A DNA stretch of 64,000 nt, taken from assembly GCA_030655515.1 (NCBI GenBank), contig JAURVI010000035.1:1-64000 (forward strand). Reading direction: 5' to 3'. The position numbers and the translations under genes were made by a program. The notes below the pieces were generated by a model that was not told the DNA's origin, made no database searches, and was given only the letters and a program-made list of their open reading frames with translations. Origin of the DNA: Polaromonas sp. GTDB lineage: Bacteria; Pseudomonadota; Gammaproteobacteria; Burkholderiales; Burkholderiaceae_C. Positions within the stretch are counted from its first letter, which is position 1; each line of letters opens with the position of its first letter. This document shows, in pieces, positions 38,911 through 48,948 of this stretch.

Positions 38911-39044
38911 GCGCCCGGACCGCCGAGCGCGCGCCGCTGATAACCGGGATGCGACCCATTCCGGCGCAAAATGCTTCATTGCAGACCGATGCAAGCGCCT
39001 GACGGTGAACTTGAGACCTCATAACCCCCCCTGGAGACCCCCCC

Positions 39045-40478
39045 ATGCAACGTTGCGCCACCAAAATTGTTGCCACCCTCGGCCCTGCTTCCTGCGATCC
39101 GGCGCTGCTGGAAAAAATGATTCGTGCCGGGGTCAACGTGGTGCGCCTGAATTTCAGCCACGGCACGGCCCAGAACCACATTGACTGGGCCGGCGTGGTG
39201 CGTGAAGCCGCTCAGCGGGCCGGGCGCGAGGTGGCCATCATGGCCGACTTGCAGGGGCCCAAAATCCGAGTCGGCAAATTTGCCGGCGGCAAGGTCATGC
39301 TCGAGCCCGGCGCCAAATTCGTGCTGGATGCCTCGCGCACGGAGCCCGGCGACATCAAGGGCGTGGGGCTGGACTACAAGGAACTGCCGCGTGATGTCAA
39401 GGCAGGCGACACCCTGCTGCTCAACGACGGCCTGATCGTGCTGATGATCGATGCGGTGCGCGGCGAAGAAGTCCACACCACGGTCAAGCTGGGCGGCGTG
39501 TTGTCCAACAACAAGGGGATCAACAAAAAGGGCGGCGGGCTGACGGCGCCGGCGCTGACCGCCAAGGACATGGAAGACATCAAGACCGCGATGAGTTTCC
39601 AGGCCGACTATGTCGCGGTGAGTTTCCCCCAAAACGCCACCGACATGGAAATGGCGCGTCAGTTGTGCAATGTGGCCGCCGCGCCCTACAAACACAAGCC
39701 GGGGCTGATTGCGAAGATCGAGCGTGCCGAGGCCATTCCGAAGCTCGAGGAAATTCTCCAGGTCAGCGACGGCATCATGGTCGCGCGCGGCGACCTGGCG
39801 GTGGAGGTTGGCAATGCCGCGGTGCCGGCGCTGCAAAAACGCATGATCAAGCTCGCCCGCATCCACGACAAAGTCGTCATTACCGCCACGCAGATGATGG
39901 AAAGCATGGTCCTGCATCCCGTGCCGACGCGGGCCGAGGTCAGCGATGTCGCCAACGCGGTGCTCGACGGCACCGACGCCGTGATGCTGAGCGCCGAAAC
40001 CGCCGCCGGCAAATACCCGCTGGAGACGATCGAAGAGATGGCCAACATCTGCCTGGAAGCCGAGAAAGCCGAATACGCGGAGCTGGATGCCGACTTCACC
40101 GGCAAAACCTTTGTCCGTATCGACCAGTCGATTGCCATGGGCGCACTGTTCACGGCGCACCACCTGGGCGCCAAGGCCATCGTGGCCCTGACCGACAGCG
40201 GCTCCACGCCGCTGTGGATGAGCCGTCACAACATCCGTGTGCCGATTTACGCGTTGACGCCGCGTCTGGCGACGCAGCGCAAGATGGCGCTGTACCGCAA
40301 TGTGCGCCCGCTGCTGATGGACACCAGCGCCGACCGCGACACTGCGCTGGGCCAGGCCGAGGGCCATTTGCTGCGCCGGGGCATTGTGCAAAGCGGCGAT
40401 GTCTACGCCATCACCTGCGGCGAGCCCATGGGTGCGCCGGGCGGCACCAATATGCTCAAAATCTGCCGCGTTGCTTGA
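39045..40478 (+). CDS. pyk: Pyruvate kinase
   Basis: 477 residues. The barrel begins 'TKIVATLGPASCDPALLEKM', with 'VVRLNFSHGT' and 'IMADLQGPKIRVGKF'. The active site signature is 'GLIAKIERAEAIPKLEEIL' and the Mg/K loop is 'DGIMVARGDLAVEVG'. The C-terminal domain includes 'SAETAAGKYPLETIEEMANI'. It makes pyruvate and ATP from phosphoenolpyruvate. The start follows a run of C with GGAGA upstream. Confidence 0.97.
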   Translation: MQRCATKIVATLGPASCDPALLEKMIRAGVNVVRLNFSHGTAQNHIDWAGVVREAAQRAGREVAIMADLQGPKIRVGKFAGGKVMLEPGAKFVLDASRTEPGDIKGVGLDYKELPRDVKAGDTLLLNDGLIVLMIDAVRGEEVHTTVKLGGVLSNNKGINKKGGGLTAPALTAKDMEDIKTAMSFQADYVAVSFPQNATDMEMARQLCNVAAAPYKHKPGLIAKIERAEAIPKLEEILQVSDGIMVARGDLAVEVGNAAVPALQKRMIKLARIHDKVVITATQMMESMVLHPVPTRAEVSDVANAVLDGTDAVMLSAETAAGKYPLETIEEMANICLEAEKAEYAELDADFTGKTFVRIDQSIAMGALFTAHHLGAKAIVALTDSGSTPLWMSRHNIRVPIYALTPRLATQRKMALYRNVRPLLMDTSADRDTALGQAEGHLLRRGIVQSGDVYAITCGEPMGAPGGTNMLKICRVA

Positions 40479-40580
40479 TGAAATCAAGGGCTCACCCAAT
40501 GCCCGCGGGCGCAGACAGGGATTAAAAATGGAGCGACTTATTTGTGTCGGCAGGGCCGGGCGCAGCGGCTAAAATGAGGG

Positions 40581-40600
40581 CAGTTACCACCCAGTTACCA
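40581..40600. repeat. Direct repeat CAGTTACCA in the fba leader
   Basis: Two exact 9-bp copies, 40581-40589 and 40592-40600, one helical turn (11 bp) apart. They lie just downstream of a TAAAAT hexamer (40570-40575) and upstream of the fba ATG. This is a possible regulator site or leader element. Confidence 0.55.
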
Positions 40601-40620
40601 ACCTTTTCCGGGGATATTTT

Positions 40621-41685
40621 ATGGCACTCGTTTCCATGCGCGAGCTGCTGGACCATGCGGCAGCTCACAGCTACGGCATTCCGGCTTTCAACGTCAACAA
40701 CCTGGAGCAGGTCACCGCCATCATGCAGGCGGCCGACGAGGTCAATGCCCCGGTCATCATGCAGGCCAGCGCCGGCGCCCGCAAATACGCCGGCGAAGGT
40801 TTTCTCAAGCACCTGATCCAGGCGGCAGTCGAAAGCTACCCGCACATTCCGGTGGTCATGCACCAGGACCACGGCCAGAGTCCCGATGTCTGTCGCGGCG
40901 CGATTTCGCTGGGCTTCAGCTCGGTCATGATGGACGGCTCCTTGAAGGCCGACGGCAAGACGATTGCCGACTATGACTACAACATCGACGTGACGCGCCA
41001 GGTCGTGGAAATGGCGCACGCCACCGGCGTCTCGGTCGAGGGCGAGCTCGGCTGCCTGGGCAGCCTGGAAACCATGAAGGGCGACAAGGAAGACGGCCAC
41101 GGCACCGACGCCGTGATGACCCACGACCAGTTGCTGACCGATCCCGAGCAGGCCGCCGATTTCGTCAAGCGCACCCAGCTCGATGCGCTGGCCATCGCCA
41201 TCGGCACCAGCCACGGCGCCTACAAGTTCACGCGCAAGCCCACGGGCGACATTCTGGCGATCGAACGCATCAAGGAAATCAACCGCCGCATTCCCAACAC
41301 CCACCTGGTCATGCACGGCTCGTCCAGCGTGCCGCAGGATTTGCTGGCCATCATTCGCCAGTACGGCGGCGACATGAAGGAAACCTACGGCGTGCCGGTC
41401 GAAGAGATCCAGAAGGCCATCCAGTTCGGTGTGCGCAAGATCAACATCGACACCGACATCCGCCTGGCGATGACGGCTGCGGTACGAAAATTCATGGCTG
41501 AAAACCCAAGCAAATTCGATCCGCGCGAATGGCTCAAGCCTGCCACCGCGGCCGCCAGGGCCATCTGCAAGCAGCGCTACATCGAGTTCGGCTGCGAAGG
41601 CCAGGCCGGCAAGATCAAGGGCGAGACGCTCAGCGTCGTGGCCGCCAAATACGCCAGGGGCGAGCTGGCGCAAGTGGTGCATTGA
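40621..41685 (+). CDS. fba: Fructose-bisphosphate aldolase, class II
   Basis: 354 residues. Class II zinc aldolase features: '[13 protein letters not shown]', zinc-ligand regions '[12 protein letters not shown]' and '[12 protein letters not shown]', '[10 protein letters not shown]', and '[14 protein letters not shown]' followed by the '[20 protein letters not shown]' block. The length and the '[17 protein letters not shown]' segment fit the type IIB/Calvin-cycle subtype. It completes the pgk-pyk-fba block. Downstream is vapBC rather than purC directly. Confidence 0.97.
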   Translation: MALVSMRELLDHAAAHSYGIPAFNVNNLEQVTAIMQAADEVNAPVIMQASAGARKYAGEGFLKHLIQAAVESYPHIPVVMHQDHGQSPDVCRGAISLGFSSVMMDGSLKADGKTIADYDYNIDVTRQVVEMAHATGVSVEGELGCLGSLETMKGDKEDGHGTDAVMTHDQLLTDPEQAADFVKRTQLDALAIAIGTSHGAYKFTRKPTGDILAIERIKEINRRIPNTHLVMHGSSSVPQDLLAIIRQYGGDMKETYGVPVEEIQKAIQFGVRKINIDTDIRLAMTAAVRKFMAENPSKFDPREWLKPATAAARAICKQRYIEFGCEGQAGKIKGETLSVVAAKYARGELAQVVH

Positions 41686-41712
41686 GCGGAAGGGTTGCTT
41701 TGGGCCAGCGGC

Positions 41713-41762
41713 TTGCCGAAGGGGGGCCGGGTGGCATAATTGCCGTACACATCGAAGGTGTA
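41713..41762 (+). promoter_or_regulatory. Putative vapBC promoter and operator
   Basis: A -35 TTGCCG (41713-41718), a 16-bp spacer and a -10 CATAAT (41735-41740) precede the vapB ATG. An inverted repeat TACAC-N7-GTGTA (41746-41762) overlaps the predicted transcription start. That is where an autorepressing antitoxin would be expected to bind. Confidence 0.5.
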
Positions 41763-41767
41763 TCAGC

Positions 41768-42097
41768 ATGAACACACGAACCAATATTGTTCTGGACGAC
41801 GAACTGGTCGCCCAAGCCATGGCCCGCGCCCGGGTCACCACCAAAAAAGCGGCCGTGGAAGCCGCGTTGCGCGCCTACGTGAGGGCGCCGGACTATTCAG
41901 GATTGCTGGCGCTGGCGGGTTCGGGCGTGATTGCAGACGACTACGACCCCAAAGCCTTGTTTACCCACCCGCGTTATTCAGAGTCACTGGAAATCCCTCT
42001 TTCCGTGGCTGAGTCGCAAGCCGCTTGGCCCAAGCCGGTGAGCGCGCCTAAAGCGAAGCCGCGCGCTAAAAAAGCACCTGCGACCAAGCGCCCATGA
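41768..42097 (+). CDS. vapB: VapB-family antitoxin with basic tail
   Basis: 109 residues. The first 45 residues are the VapB/RHH-like DNA-binding part: 'TRTNIVLDDELVAQAMARAR' then 'TTKKAAVEAALRAYVR', followed by 'LLALAGSG', which normally contacts the toxin. The C terminus is unusually long and ends in a Lys/Ala/Pro-rich tail ('[17 protein letters not shown]'), like a histone-tail DNA-binding extension. It overlaps vapC as ATGA (42094-42097), typical of coupled antitoxin-toxin genes. Confidence 0.85.
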   Translation: MNTRTNIVLDDELVAQAMARARVTTKKAAVEAALRAYVRAPDYSGLLALAGSGVIADDYDPKALFTHPRYSESLEIPLSVAESQAAWPKPVSAPKAKPRAKKAPATKRP

Positions 42098-42489
42098 TTG
42101 CGGACTCATCGGCGTGGATTGCACTGCTGCGGGCGACCGGGTCGCCGGTTGATTTGCGACTGCAACAAGCGATACGCACCGGTGAGACATTGCTTATGCC
42201 GGAGGTCGTTTATCGGGAAGTGCTTCAAGGCGCACCCACGCCACGGCATTTCGTGCTGTTGCAGGCCCGACTCGACGCGGTACCCTTGTTCACGCCCGAA
42301 GACGCTCGAAACCTTGCCAGCCAGGCTGCCATGCTCTATGCCCGTTGCCGCTGGCAAGACATCACTATTCGCAGCCCCAATGATTGTCTGATTGCCGCTT
42401 GCGCGATTGAAGCGGGCGAGCCCTTGCTTCACGCCGACCGTGATTTCATCACTCTCGCCACCATCGACAAGCGCCTGCAACTTCTATGA
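42094..42489 (+). CDS. vapC: VapC-family PIN-domain ribonuclease toxin
   Basis: 131 residues. PIN-domain acidic residues are in place: D4 in '[13 protein letters not shown]', E42 in '[11 protein letters not shown]', D97 in '[12 protein letters not shown]', and D115/D117 in 'LLHADRDF'. PIN toxins cut tRNA or rRNA; the specific target is unknown. The stop overlaps the purC start (ATGA at 42486-42489), so all three genes vapB-vapC-purC read as a chain of coupled cistrons. Confidence 0.9.
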   Translation: MIADSSAWIALLRATGSPVDLRLQQAIRTGETLLMPEVVYREVLQGAPTPRHFVLLQARLDAVPLFTPEDARNLASQAAMLYARCRWQDITIRSPNDCLIAACAIEAGEPLLHADRDFITLATIDKRLQLL

Positions 42490-43391
42490 CCTCACTTCAC
42501 ACATCCTCCCTCGAAAGCCTGCCCCTGCTCGCCCGCGGCAAAGTCCGCGACAACTACGCCGTGGGCCAGGACCGGCTGCTGATGGTCGCCAGCGACCGGC
42601 TCAGCGCCTTTGACGTGATCATGGGCGAGGCGATTCCCGGCAAGGGCGTGTTGCTCACGCAAATGGCCCTGTTCTGGTTCGACAGGCTGGGCCATATCTG
42701 CCCGAATCACCTGACCGGGGAAGCGCCTGAAAGCGTGGTGACGGCTGCGGAGGTACCGCAGGTCACGGGCCGCTCCATGCTGGTCAAGCGCCTCAAGCCG
42801 ATTCCGGTCGAGGCCGTGGTGCGCGGCTATTTGGCCGGCAGCGGCTGGAAGGAATACCAGGAGAGCCAGTCGGTTTGCGGCGTGCCGCTGCCGTCGGGCT
42901 TGAAGAACGCCAGCAAGCTGCCCGAGCCGATTTTCACGCCGGCGGCCAAGGCGGCAGTCGGGGAGCATGACGAGAACATCAGCTACGAGCAGGTGGTGAA
43001 AGTCGTGGGCCCTGAGCTTGCCGCGCAGATCCGGGACATCAGCATCCGCATCTACAAGGAGGCGGCGGCGTTTGCCCTGACCAAGGGCATCATCATTGCC
43101 GACACCAAGTTCGAATTCGGCCTGGATGACAAGGGCACGCTGACCCTGATGGACGAGGTGCTGACGCCAGATTCCTCGCGCTACTGGCCGATGGAGGGGT
43201 ATGCGCAGGCCCTTGCGCAAGGCGCGAACCCGCCCAGCTACGACAAACAGTTCGTGCGCGACTGGCTGGCGCAGACCCTGGTCAACGGCAAACCCTGGGA
43301 CAAGACGCCGCCCGCACCCCGGGTGCCGCAGGACGTGGTCGAAAAAACCGCTGCCAAGTATCAGGAAGCGCTGGCGCGGCTGACGGCCTGA
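42486..43391 (+). CDS. purC: Phosphoribosylaminoimidazole-succinocarboxamide synthase (SAICAR synthetase)
   Basis: 301 residues, the longer Burkholderiales/eukaryote-like type. The N-terminal region is '[20 protein letters not shown]' and '[20 protein letters not shown]'. The conserved motifs '[20 protein letters not shown]' and '[11 protein letters not shown]' are present, with '[15 protein letters not shown]'. It joins CAIR and aspartate in purine synthesis and feeds purB, also in the window. The start at 42486 overlaps vapC, so its translation is probably coupled to the toxin gene. Confidence 0.96.
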   Translation: MTSLHTSSLESLPLLARGKVRDNYAVGQDRLLMVASDRLSAFDVIMGEAIPGKGVLLTQMALFWFDRLGHICPNHLTGEAPESVVTAAEVPQVTGRSMLVKRLKPIPVEAVVRGYLAGSGWKEYQESQSVCGVPLPSGLKNASKLPEPIFTPAAKAAVGEHDENISYEQVVKVVGPELAAQIRDISIRIYKEAAAFALTKGIIIADTKFEFGLDDKGTLTLMDEVLTPDSSRYWPMEGYAQALAQGANPPSYDKQFVRDWLAQTLVNGKPWDKTPPAPRVPQDVVEKTAAKYQEALARLTA

Positions 43392-43419
43392 CCGGCTCCT
43401 TGGTTTAAAATACGCGCAA

Positions 43420-43538
43420 CTCAAGGAGCGTTGCAGCGAAACCCGGTTGAATCCCGGTTTCGTCAGGCTTGAGTGACAGCAGGTCGGCAGCGGCTTGCCT
43501 TTGCAACGGCGCTCACCTTTGATTCCCAAGGTGAGCGA
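43420..43538 (+). promoter_or_regulatory. S-adenosylhomocysteine (SAH) riboswitch and expression platform
   Basis: The aptamer matches the SAH riboswitch plan. P1 is CTCAA (43420-43424) with TTGAG (43469-43473). It encloses a stem CGAAACC/GGTTTCG and the conserved TCAGGCTTGAG. The core GGAGCGTTGCA (43425-43435) pairs with TTGCAACGGCGCTC (43501-43514). Overlapping this 3' strand, GCTCACC (43511-43517) can instead pair with GGTGAGC (43530-43536), which contains the Shine-Dalgarno before ATG 43539. SAH binding should therefore free the ribosome site and turn metH on. The aptamer family is known; the pairing scheme is read from the sequence. Confidence 0.88.
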
Positions 43539-46286
43539 ATGTCCGAAATCCAAGTTCCCCCCATGAAGCTGTCCGGCCTGGAGCCGGTGACCATTGGCTC
43601 GGGCAGCCTGTTCGTCAACATTGGCGAGCGCACCAATGTGACGGGTTCCAAGGCCTTTGCCCGCATGATCCTCAATGGCGATTTCGAAGCCGCGCTCGTC
43701 GTCGCACGCCAGCAGGTCGAAAACGGCGCACAGATCATTGACATCAACATGGACGAGGCCATGCTCGACAGCCAGGCCGCCATGGTGCGTTTCCTGAATC
43801 TGATCGCCAGCGAGCCCGACATCGCGCGCGTGCCCATCATGATCGACAGCTCCAAGTGGAGCGTGATCGAGGCCGGCCTGCGCTGCATCCAGGGCAAGGG
43901 CATCGTCAACTCGATCTCGATGAAGGAGGGGCTGGCGCCTTTCAAGCACCAGGCCAGGCTGCTCAAGCGTTATGGGGCCGCCGCCGTGGTGATGGCCTTC
44001 GACGAAAAGGGCCAGGCCGACACTTACGAGCGCAAGATCGAAATCTGCGAACGCGCCTACCGCGTGCTGGTCGACGAGCTGGACTTTCCGCCCGAAGACA
44101 TCATTTTCGATCCCAACATTTTTGCCATCGCGACCGGCATTGAAGAACACAACAACTACGCGGTGGACTTCATCAATGCGACGCGCTGGATCAAAGCCAA
44201 CCTGCCCGGCGCCAAGGTGTCGGGCGGTGTCTCCAATGTGAGTTTCAGCTTCCGCGGCAACGACCCGGTGCGCGAGGCGATTCACACCGTGTTTCTGTAC
44301 CACGCGATCCAGGCCGGCATGGACATGGGCATCGTCAACGCCGGCATGGTGGGGGTGTATGACGACCTGGAGCCGCTGCTCCGCGAGCGCGTCGAAGATG
44401 TGGTGCTCAACCGCACGCCAGTCTACAAGCCGGGCGAGCCCCCCCTGAGTCCCAGCGAGCGCCTGATCGAAGTGGCCGAAAGTGCGAAAAGCGGCGCCCG
44501 GGACGACAGCAGGAAAAACGAATGGCGCGCGCTGCCGGTGCGCCAACGGCTGTCGCACGCCCTGGTTCACGGCATGAATGAATACATCGTGCCCGACACC
44601 GAAGAGGTCTGGCAGGCCATCCAGGCCGAGGGCGGGCGGCCGCTGCATGTGATCGAAGGCCCGCTGATGGACGGCATGAACGTGGTCGGCGACCTGTTCG
44701 GCCAGGGCAAGATGTTTTTGCCGCAGGTGGTCAAGAGCGCGCGCGTGATGAAGCAGGCCGTGGCGCATCTGCTGCCCTATATCGAGGCCGAAAAGCTCAG
44801 CCTGGAAGCGGCTGGCGGCGACGTCAAGACCAAGGGCAAGATCATCATTGCCACCGTCAAAGGCGATGTGCATGACATCGGCAAGAACATCGTCACCGTG
44901 GTTTTGCAATGCAACAACTTCGACGTGGTCAACATGGGGGTGATGGTGCCCTGCCATGAAATTCTCGCGCGGGCCAAAATCGAAGGCGCCGACATCGTCG
45001 GCCTGTCCGGCCTGATCACGCCGAGCCTCGAGGAAATGCAGTATGTGGCCGGAGAGATGCAGAAGGACGACCATTTCCGCATCAAAAAAATTCCGCTGAT
45101 GATTGGCGGCGCCACCACCAGCCGGGTGCATACGGCGGTAAAAATTTCTCCGCACTACGAAGGCCCGGTGGTGTACGTGCCCGATGCCTCGCGCAGCGTC
45201 GGCGTGGCGCAAAGCCTGCTGTCGGACCAGGCGGCCAAATACATTGACGAGATCAAGAGCGATTACGACAAGGTGCGCACCCAGCACGCCAACAAAAAGC
45301 AGACGCCGATGTGGCCTTTGCCGAAGGCGCGGGCGAACAGGACGCCGATTGACTGGGCGAGCTACACGCCGCCCGTTCCCAAGTTCATTGGCCGGCGCGT
45401 GTTCAAGAATTTTGACTTGGCGGAACTGGCGAACTACATCGACTGGGGGCCCTTCTTCCAGACCTGGGACCTGGCGGGTCCGTTCCCGGCGATTCTCAAA
45501 GACGAGGTGGTCGGAACCGAGGCGGTGCGCGTGTACGCCGATGCCCAGCGCATGCTCAAGCGCCTGATCGAGGGGCGCTGGCTGACGGCCAGCGGCGTCA
45601 TCGGCCTGTACCCGGCCAACAGTGTCGGCGACGACATCGAGATCTACACCGACGAATCGCGCAGCGAAGTGGCGATGACCTGGTACGGCCTGCGCCAGCA
45701 GACCGAGAAAACTGCTGTGGGTGGTGTGATGCGGCCCAGCCGCTGCCTCGCCGATTTTGTCGCCCCGAAAGATTCGAAAATCGGGGACTACATCGGCTTG
45801 TTCGCGGTGACGGCGGGCCTGGGCACCGAGAAAAAAGAAAAGTACTTCGCCGACGACCATGACGACTACTCGTCCATCATGCTGAAGGCTCTGGCTGACC
45901 GTCTCGCCGAGGCCTTTGCCGAGGCCATGCACAAACGGGTGCGGCAGGACTTGTGGGGCTATGCGCCGACCGAAACGCTGACCGCCGACGAGTTGATCGG
46001 CGAAAAATACCAGGGCATACGCCCGGCGCCCGGCTACCCGGCCTGTCCGGATCACAGCGTCAAGAAAGACATGTTCGAGTTGCTCCAGGCCGGCGATATC
46101 GGCATGGCGCTGACGGAAAGCCTGGCCATGACGCCGGCCGCCAGCGTCAGCGGCTTTTACCTGAGCCATCCCGACAGCGTGTACTTCAACGTCGGCAAGA
46201 TTGGCGACGACCAGTTGCAGGACCTCGCCAAGCGCCGCGGCGCCAAAGCCGAGGAGTTGCAACGCTTGCTGGCGCCGAACCTGTAG
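43539..46286 (+). CDS. metH: Methionine synthase, cobalamin-dependent, C-terminal subunit (no Hcy domain)
   Basis: 915 residues. The pterin-binding domain begins '[20 protein letters not shown]' and has '[15 protein letters not shown]'. The cobalamin cap and Rossmann domain carry the B12 motif '[20 protein letters not shown]' (axial His445). The activation domain is at about residues 620-900 ('[19 protein letters not shown]'). The roughly 330-residue zinc homocysteine-binding module of MetH is absent, as in split systems where a separate gene supplies it. No such gene is in the window. ATG 43539 follows the riboswitch-controlled AAGGTGAG site. Confidence 0.95.
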   Translation: MSEIQVPPMKLSGLEPVTIGSGSLFVNIGERTNVTGSKAFARMILNGDFEAALVVARQQVENGAQIIDINMDEAMLDSQAAMVRFLNLIASEPDIARVPIMIDSSKWSVIEAGLRCIQGKGIVNSISMKEGLAPFKHQARLLKRYGAAAVVMAFDEKGQADTYERKIEICERAYRVLVDELDFPPEDIIFDPNIFAIATGIEEHNNYAVDFINATRWIKANLPGAKVSGGVSNVSFSFRGNDPVREAIHTVFLYHAIQAGMDMGIVNAGMVGVYDDLEPLLRERVEDVVLNRTPVYKPGEPPLSPSERLIEVAESAKSGARDDSRKNEWRALPVRQRLSHALVHGMNEYIVPDTEEVWQAIQAEGGRPLHVIEGPLMDGMNVVGDLFGQGKMFLPQVVKSARVMKQAVAHLLPYIEAEKLSLEAAGGDVKTKGKIIIATVKGDVHDIGKNIVTVVLQCNNFDVVNMGVMVPCHEILARAKIEGADIVGLSGLITPSLEEMQYVAGEMQKDDHFRIKKIPLMIGGATTSRVHTAVKISPHYEGPVVYVPDASRSVGVAQSLLSDQAAKYIDEIKSDYDKVRTQHANKKQTPMWPLPKARANRTPIDWASYTPPVPKFIGRRVFKNFDLAELANYIDWGPFFQTWDLAGPFPAILKDEVVGTEAVRVYADAQRMLKRLIEGRWLTASGVIGLYPANSVGDDIEIYTDESRSEVAMTWYGLRQQTEKTAVGGVMRPSRCLADFVAPKDSKIGDYIGLFAVTAGLGTEKKEKYFADDHDDYSSIMLKALADRLAEAFAEAMHKRVRQDLWGYAPTETLTADELIGEKYQGIRPAPGYPACPDHSVKKDMFELLQAGDIGMALTESLAMTPAASVSGFYLSHPDSVYFNVGKIGDDQLQDLAKRRGAKAEELQRLLAPNL

Positions 46287-46529
46287 GGCTGTTGCAGGGG
46301 TTGCCTGCACGTTTCAGGTGAACAGGCGGACCGGCCCACGTTTTCACGGCGGCTTGACCCGACAAGGCGCCGTGTTTACAAAAATACACAGCGCGTTGCC
46401 TTGTCGTGTGTACTTTTTTGCTGTCACAGGCGTTAATGGAGCAGGCGCAGGGGGTTTGTCTTGTGCAGGGGTTGGCGCCTCTGTTTGCGCACCCGCTTGC
46501 GAATCGGTTTTATCAGGAGGGCAAATGCC

Positions 46530-47318
46530 ATGAATACATCCTTCGAGAACGTCCAGCCCGGTCAGCAACCGGGCGCATCGGCCAGCAAGCCCTTGTGGGC
46601 CGCTGTCGGCATTCTGGGTGTCGCCGTACTTGCCATGGGCGGCGCCATGCTTTACCAGCAGCGCACCCCAGCGCCTGTGGCGACGGTGGCCCCGGCGGCG
46701 CAGCAAGTCCCGCCCCAAGTCGCTGCGGCTGCGGCAACCGGCAGCGCTGCGGATGACCTGGTTGCAAAACCTGTTGCCGCCGCCAAGCCTGCGCCCGCAC
46801 CTGCACCTGCCCCAAAAGTTGTCAAGCCAACGCCCAAACCCGCGCCCGCGCCGATCTACGCGGGTGTTTCACCAGCCCCTTCGCCGGCGCCCGTGGCGGT
46901 TGCTCGGGTGTGTGCCGTATGCGGTGCCGTCGAATCAGTCACACCCGTGGAGCGCTCGACCAAGCCTGCCGGTGTCGGCGTTGGGGCCGTCGCCGGCGGC
47001 GTCCTGGGCGCGGTCCTGGGCAACCAGGTCGGTCACGGGAACGGTCGCGCAGCGGCCACTGTTCTGGGTGCGGTCGGAGGCGGTTTTGCCGGCAATGCGA
47101 TTGAAAAAAATGTCCGCAAGGAAACGGTTTACCAGGTCGGCGTGCGCATGGAGGACGGCACACACCGCGTTGTCGAAGTCACCCAGGCGCCCAGCGTGGG
47201 CAGCCGCGTCACGCTGGAGGGATCAAGCATTCGCACCAGCGATGGCGTCACTTACAGTGCGCCGGCACCGGTCGCCCCAAGGGTGACCCAGCCCCAACCC
47301 ATCGATCAGGGGCAATAA
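46530..47318 (+). CDS. Glycine-zipper 2TM domain protein
   Basis: 262 residues. A single membrane anchor (residues 22-43, 'LWAAVGILGVAVLAMGGAML') is followed by a Pro/Ala-rich spacer (residues 45-125) and two conserved Cys ('VCAVCGAVESV'). Then comes the glycine-zipper block 'GVGVGAVAGGVLGAVLGNQV' and 'AAATVLGAVGGGFAGNAIEK', with the C-terminal 'YQVGVRMEDGTHRVVE'. This is the SlyB/YMGG-like envelope family; function unknown. A strong AGGAGG ribosome site supports ATG 46530. Convergent with comM. Confidence 0.88.
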   Translation: MNTSFENVQPGQQPGASASKPLWAAVGILGVAVLAMGGAMLYQQRTPAPVATVAPAAQQVPPQVAAAAATGSAADDLVAKPVAAAKPAPAPAPAPKVVKPTPKPAPAPIYAGVSPAPSPAPVAVARVCAVCGAVESVTPVERSTKPAGVGVGAVAGGVLGAVLGNQVGHGNGRAAATVLGAVGGGFAGNAIEKNVRKETVYQVGVRMEDGTHRVVEVTQAPSVGSRVTLEGSSIRTSDGVTYSAPAPVAPRVTQPQPIDQGQ

Positions 47319-47320
47319 GC

Positions 47321-47359
47321 CTGGAAAACCGCAGTTGGCCCCGCTTGCAAGCACTGCGG
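47321..47359 (-). terminator. Probable rho-independent terminator of comM
   Basis: Inverted repeat CCGCAGT (47329-47335) and ACTGCGG (47353-47359). Read on the minus strand, the stem is followed by TTTTCC. The short stem and short T-run keep confidence modest. Confidence 0.45.
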
Positions 47360-47392
47360 CGGGGGACTGACGGTGTGGCGGCATCGTGCTGT

Positions 47393-48931
47393 TCAGTGTG
47401 CCGCCTTGAGCGCCCGGCGGTACTGCACCGCTTCCGCCACATGCGTGACCTGCACCGCCTGCGCGCCGGCCAGGTCGGCAATGGTTCTGGCGACCTTCAG
47501 GCAGCGGTGAATGCCGCGGCCTGACCAGCCCAGCCGCGCCGCGGCGGTATTTAAAAACTTCGCCGCGGCATCGTCGAGCTGGCACTGGGTGTCAATGGCT
47601 TTTCCTTGAAGCGCCTGATTGCTGCTGCCCTGGCGGCCCAGCGCGCGCTCGCGCGCGGCGGCGACACGCTGGCGGATGCCGTCCGTGCTTTCGCCGGGTG
47701 GGGCATTGACCAGCTCGTCGGCTGTCAGCGCGCCCACTTCCACGTGCAGGTCAATGCGGTCCAGCAGCGGGCCGCTGAGTTTGCCCTGGTAACGCGAGAC
47801 CTGATCCGGCGAGCAGCGGCAGGCACGCAGGCTGGAGCCGAGGTAGCCGCAGGGGCAGGGGTTCATCGCGCCGACCAGTTGAAAGCGCGCCGGAAACTCG
47901 GCGCGATGCGCCGCGCGCGAAATGGTGATGGTGCCCGACTCCAGCGGCTCGCGCAGCGCTTCGAGCGCGGCTCTCGGAAACTCCGGCAGCTCGTCAAGAA
48001 AAAGAACGCCCCGGTGCGCCAGGGAAATCTCCCCCGGCCGGGGCGGCGAACCGCCGCCGACGAGTGCCACGGCGCTTGCCGTATGGTGCGGCGAGCAGGT
48101 GGGCCGGACTGCCCACTGATCGAGCGAAAACCGGCCGCCCAGCGAGGCGATGGCGGCGCTTTCAAGCGCCTCTTCGGTGCTCATGGCCGGCAACAGGCCG
48201 GCAAAACGCTGGGCCAGCATTGACTTGCCTGAGCCCGGCGCGCCCATCATCAACAGGCTGTGACCGCCGGCCGCGGCAATCTCCAGCGCCCGCTTGGCGG
48301 CGGCCTGGCCTTTGACATCGGCCAGATCGAGGTAGGGTGCGGGGTGCTGCCGCACGCTGGGGTGCATCCGGGTCCAGCCATCCATCGCTTCGGGGACGGC
48401 ATCGCCGGGCAGAAACTGCCTGACCACATCGAGCAGGTGGCGGGCACGGTAGACCTCGGCATCCGGCACCAGCGCGGCTTCCTGGGCGCTGCCCTCGGGC
48501 AGCACCAGCTTGGGCTTGGCCTGGCGGGCGCCCGGAACCGGCAGCGCCAGACTCATGGCCAGCGCGCCGCGGATGGGGCGCAGCTCGCCGCCCAGTGACA
48601 GCTCGCCGGCAAACTCGTAGCCTTCCAGCTTGCGCGTGTCGATCTGGCCGCTGGCGGCCAGAATGCCCAGCGCGATCGGCAGGTCGAAACGGCCGGAGTC
48701 CTTGGGCAGGTCGGCCGGGGCCAGATTGACGGTGATGCGTTTGTTGCCGGGAAATTCCAGACCGGTGTTCTGAATGGCCGAGCGCACCCGCTCCCGCGCT
48801 TCCTTGACCTCGGTCTCCGCCAGTCCCACCAGCGTGAAACTCGGCAGTCCGTTGGCCAGATGCACTTCGACACACACCGGATGGGCTTGCATGCCGAGCA
48901 AGGCACGGCTTTGCACTAAAGATAAGTTCAT
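47393..48931 (-). CDS. comM: YifB/ComM family Mg-chelatase-like AAA+ ATPase
   Basis: 512 residues. The N-terminal ChlI/LonC-like domain is 'QAHPVCVEVHLANGLPSFTL' and 'NAGLE'-like 'QNTGLEFPGNKRITVNLAPA'. The AAA+ module has Walker A 'MMGAPGSGKSMLAQRFAGLL', Walker B 'GVLFLDELPEF', sensor 'LVGAMNPCPCGYLG' and the C-terminal Mg_chelatase_C. ComM is a branch-migration helicase used in natural transformation in gammaproteobacteria, which fits dprA being present. Divergent from the torF-like gene across about 150 bp containing NtrC-like sites. Confidence 0.95.
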   Translation of the reverse strand: MNLSLVQSRALLGMQAHPVCVEVHLANGLPSFTLVGLAETEVKEARERVRSAIQNTGLEFPGNKRITVNLAPADLPKDSGRFDLPIALGILAASGQIDTRKLEGYEFAGELSLGGELRPIRGALAMSLALPVPGARQAKPKLVLPEGSAQEAALVPDAEVYRARHLLDVVRQFLPGDAVPEAMDGWTRMHPSVRQHPAPYLDLADVKGQAAAKRALEIAAAGGHSLLMMGAPGSGKSMLAQRFAGLLPAMSTEEALESAAIASLGGRFSLDQWAVRPTCSPHHTASAVALVGGGSPPRPGEISLAHRGVLFLDELPEFPRAALEALREPLESGTITISRAAHRAEFPARFQLVGAMNPCPCGYLGSSLRACRCSPDQVSRYQGKLSGPLLDRIDLHVEVGALTADELVNAPPGESTDGIRQRVAAARERALGRQGSSNQALQGKAIDTQCQLDDAAAKFLNTAAARLGWSGRGIHRCLKVARTIADLAGAQAVQVTHVAEAVQYRRALKAAH

Positions 48932-48948
48932 GGCCTGTTTCTCCTTGA

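Noticed and set aside
42492..46310. 1272-codon minus-strand open frame
   Set aside because: Shadow of purC and metH in GC-rich DNA; it also runs straight through the riboswitch.
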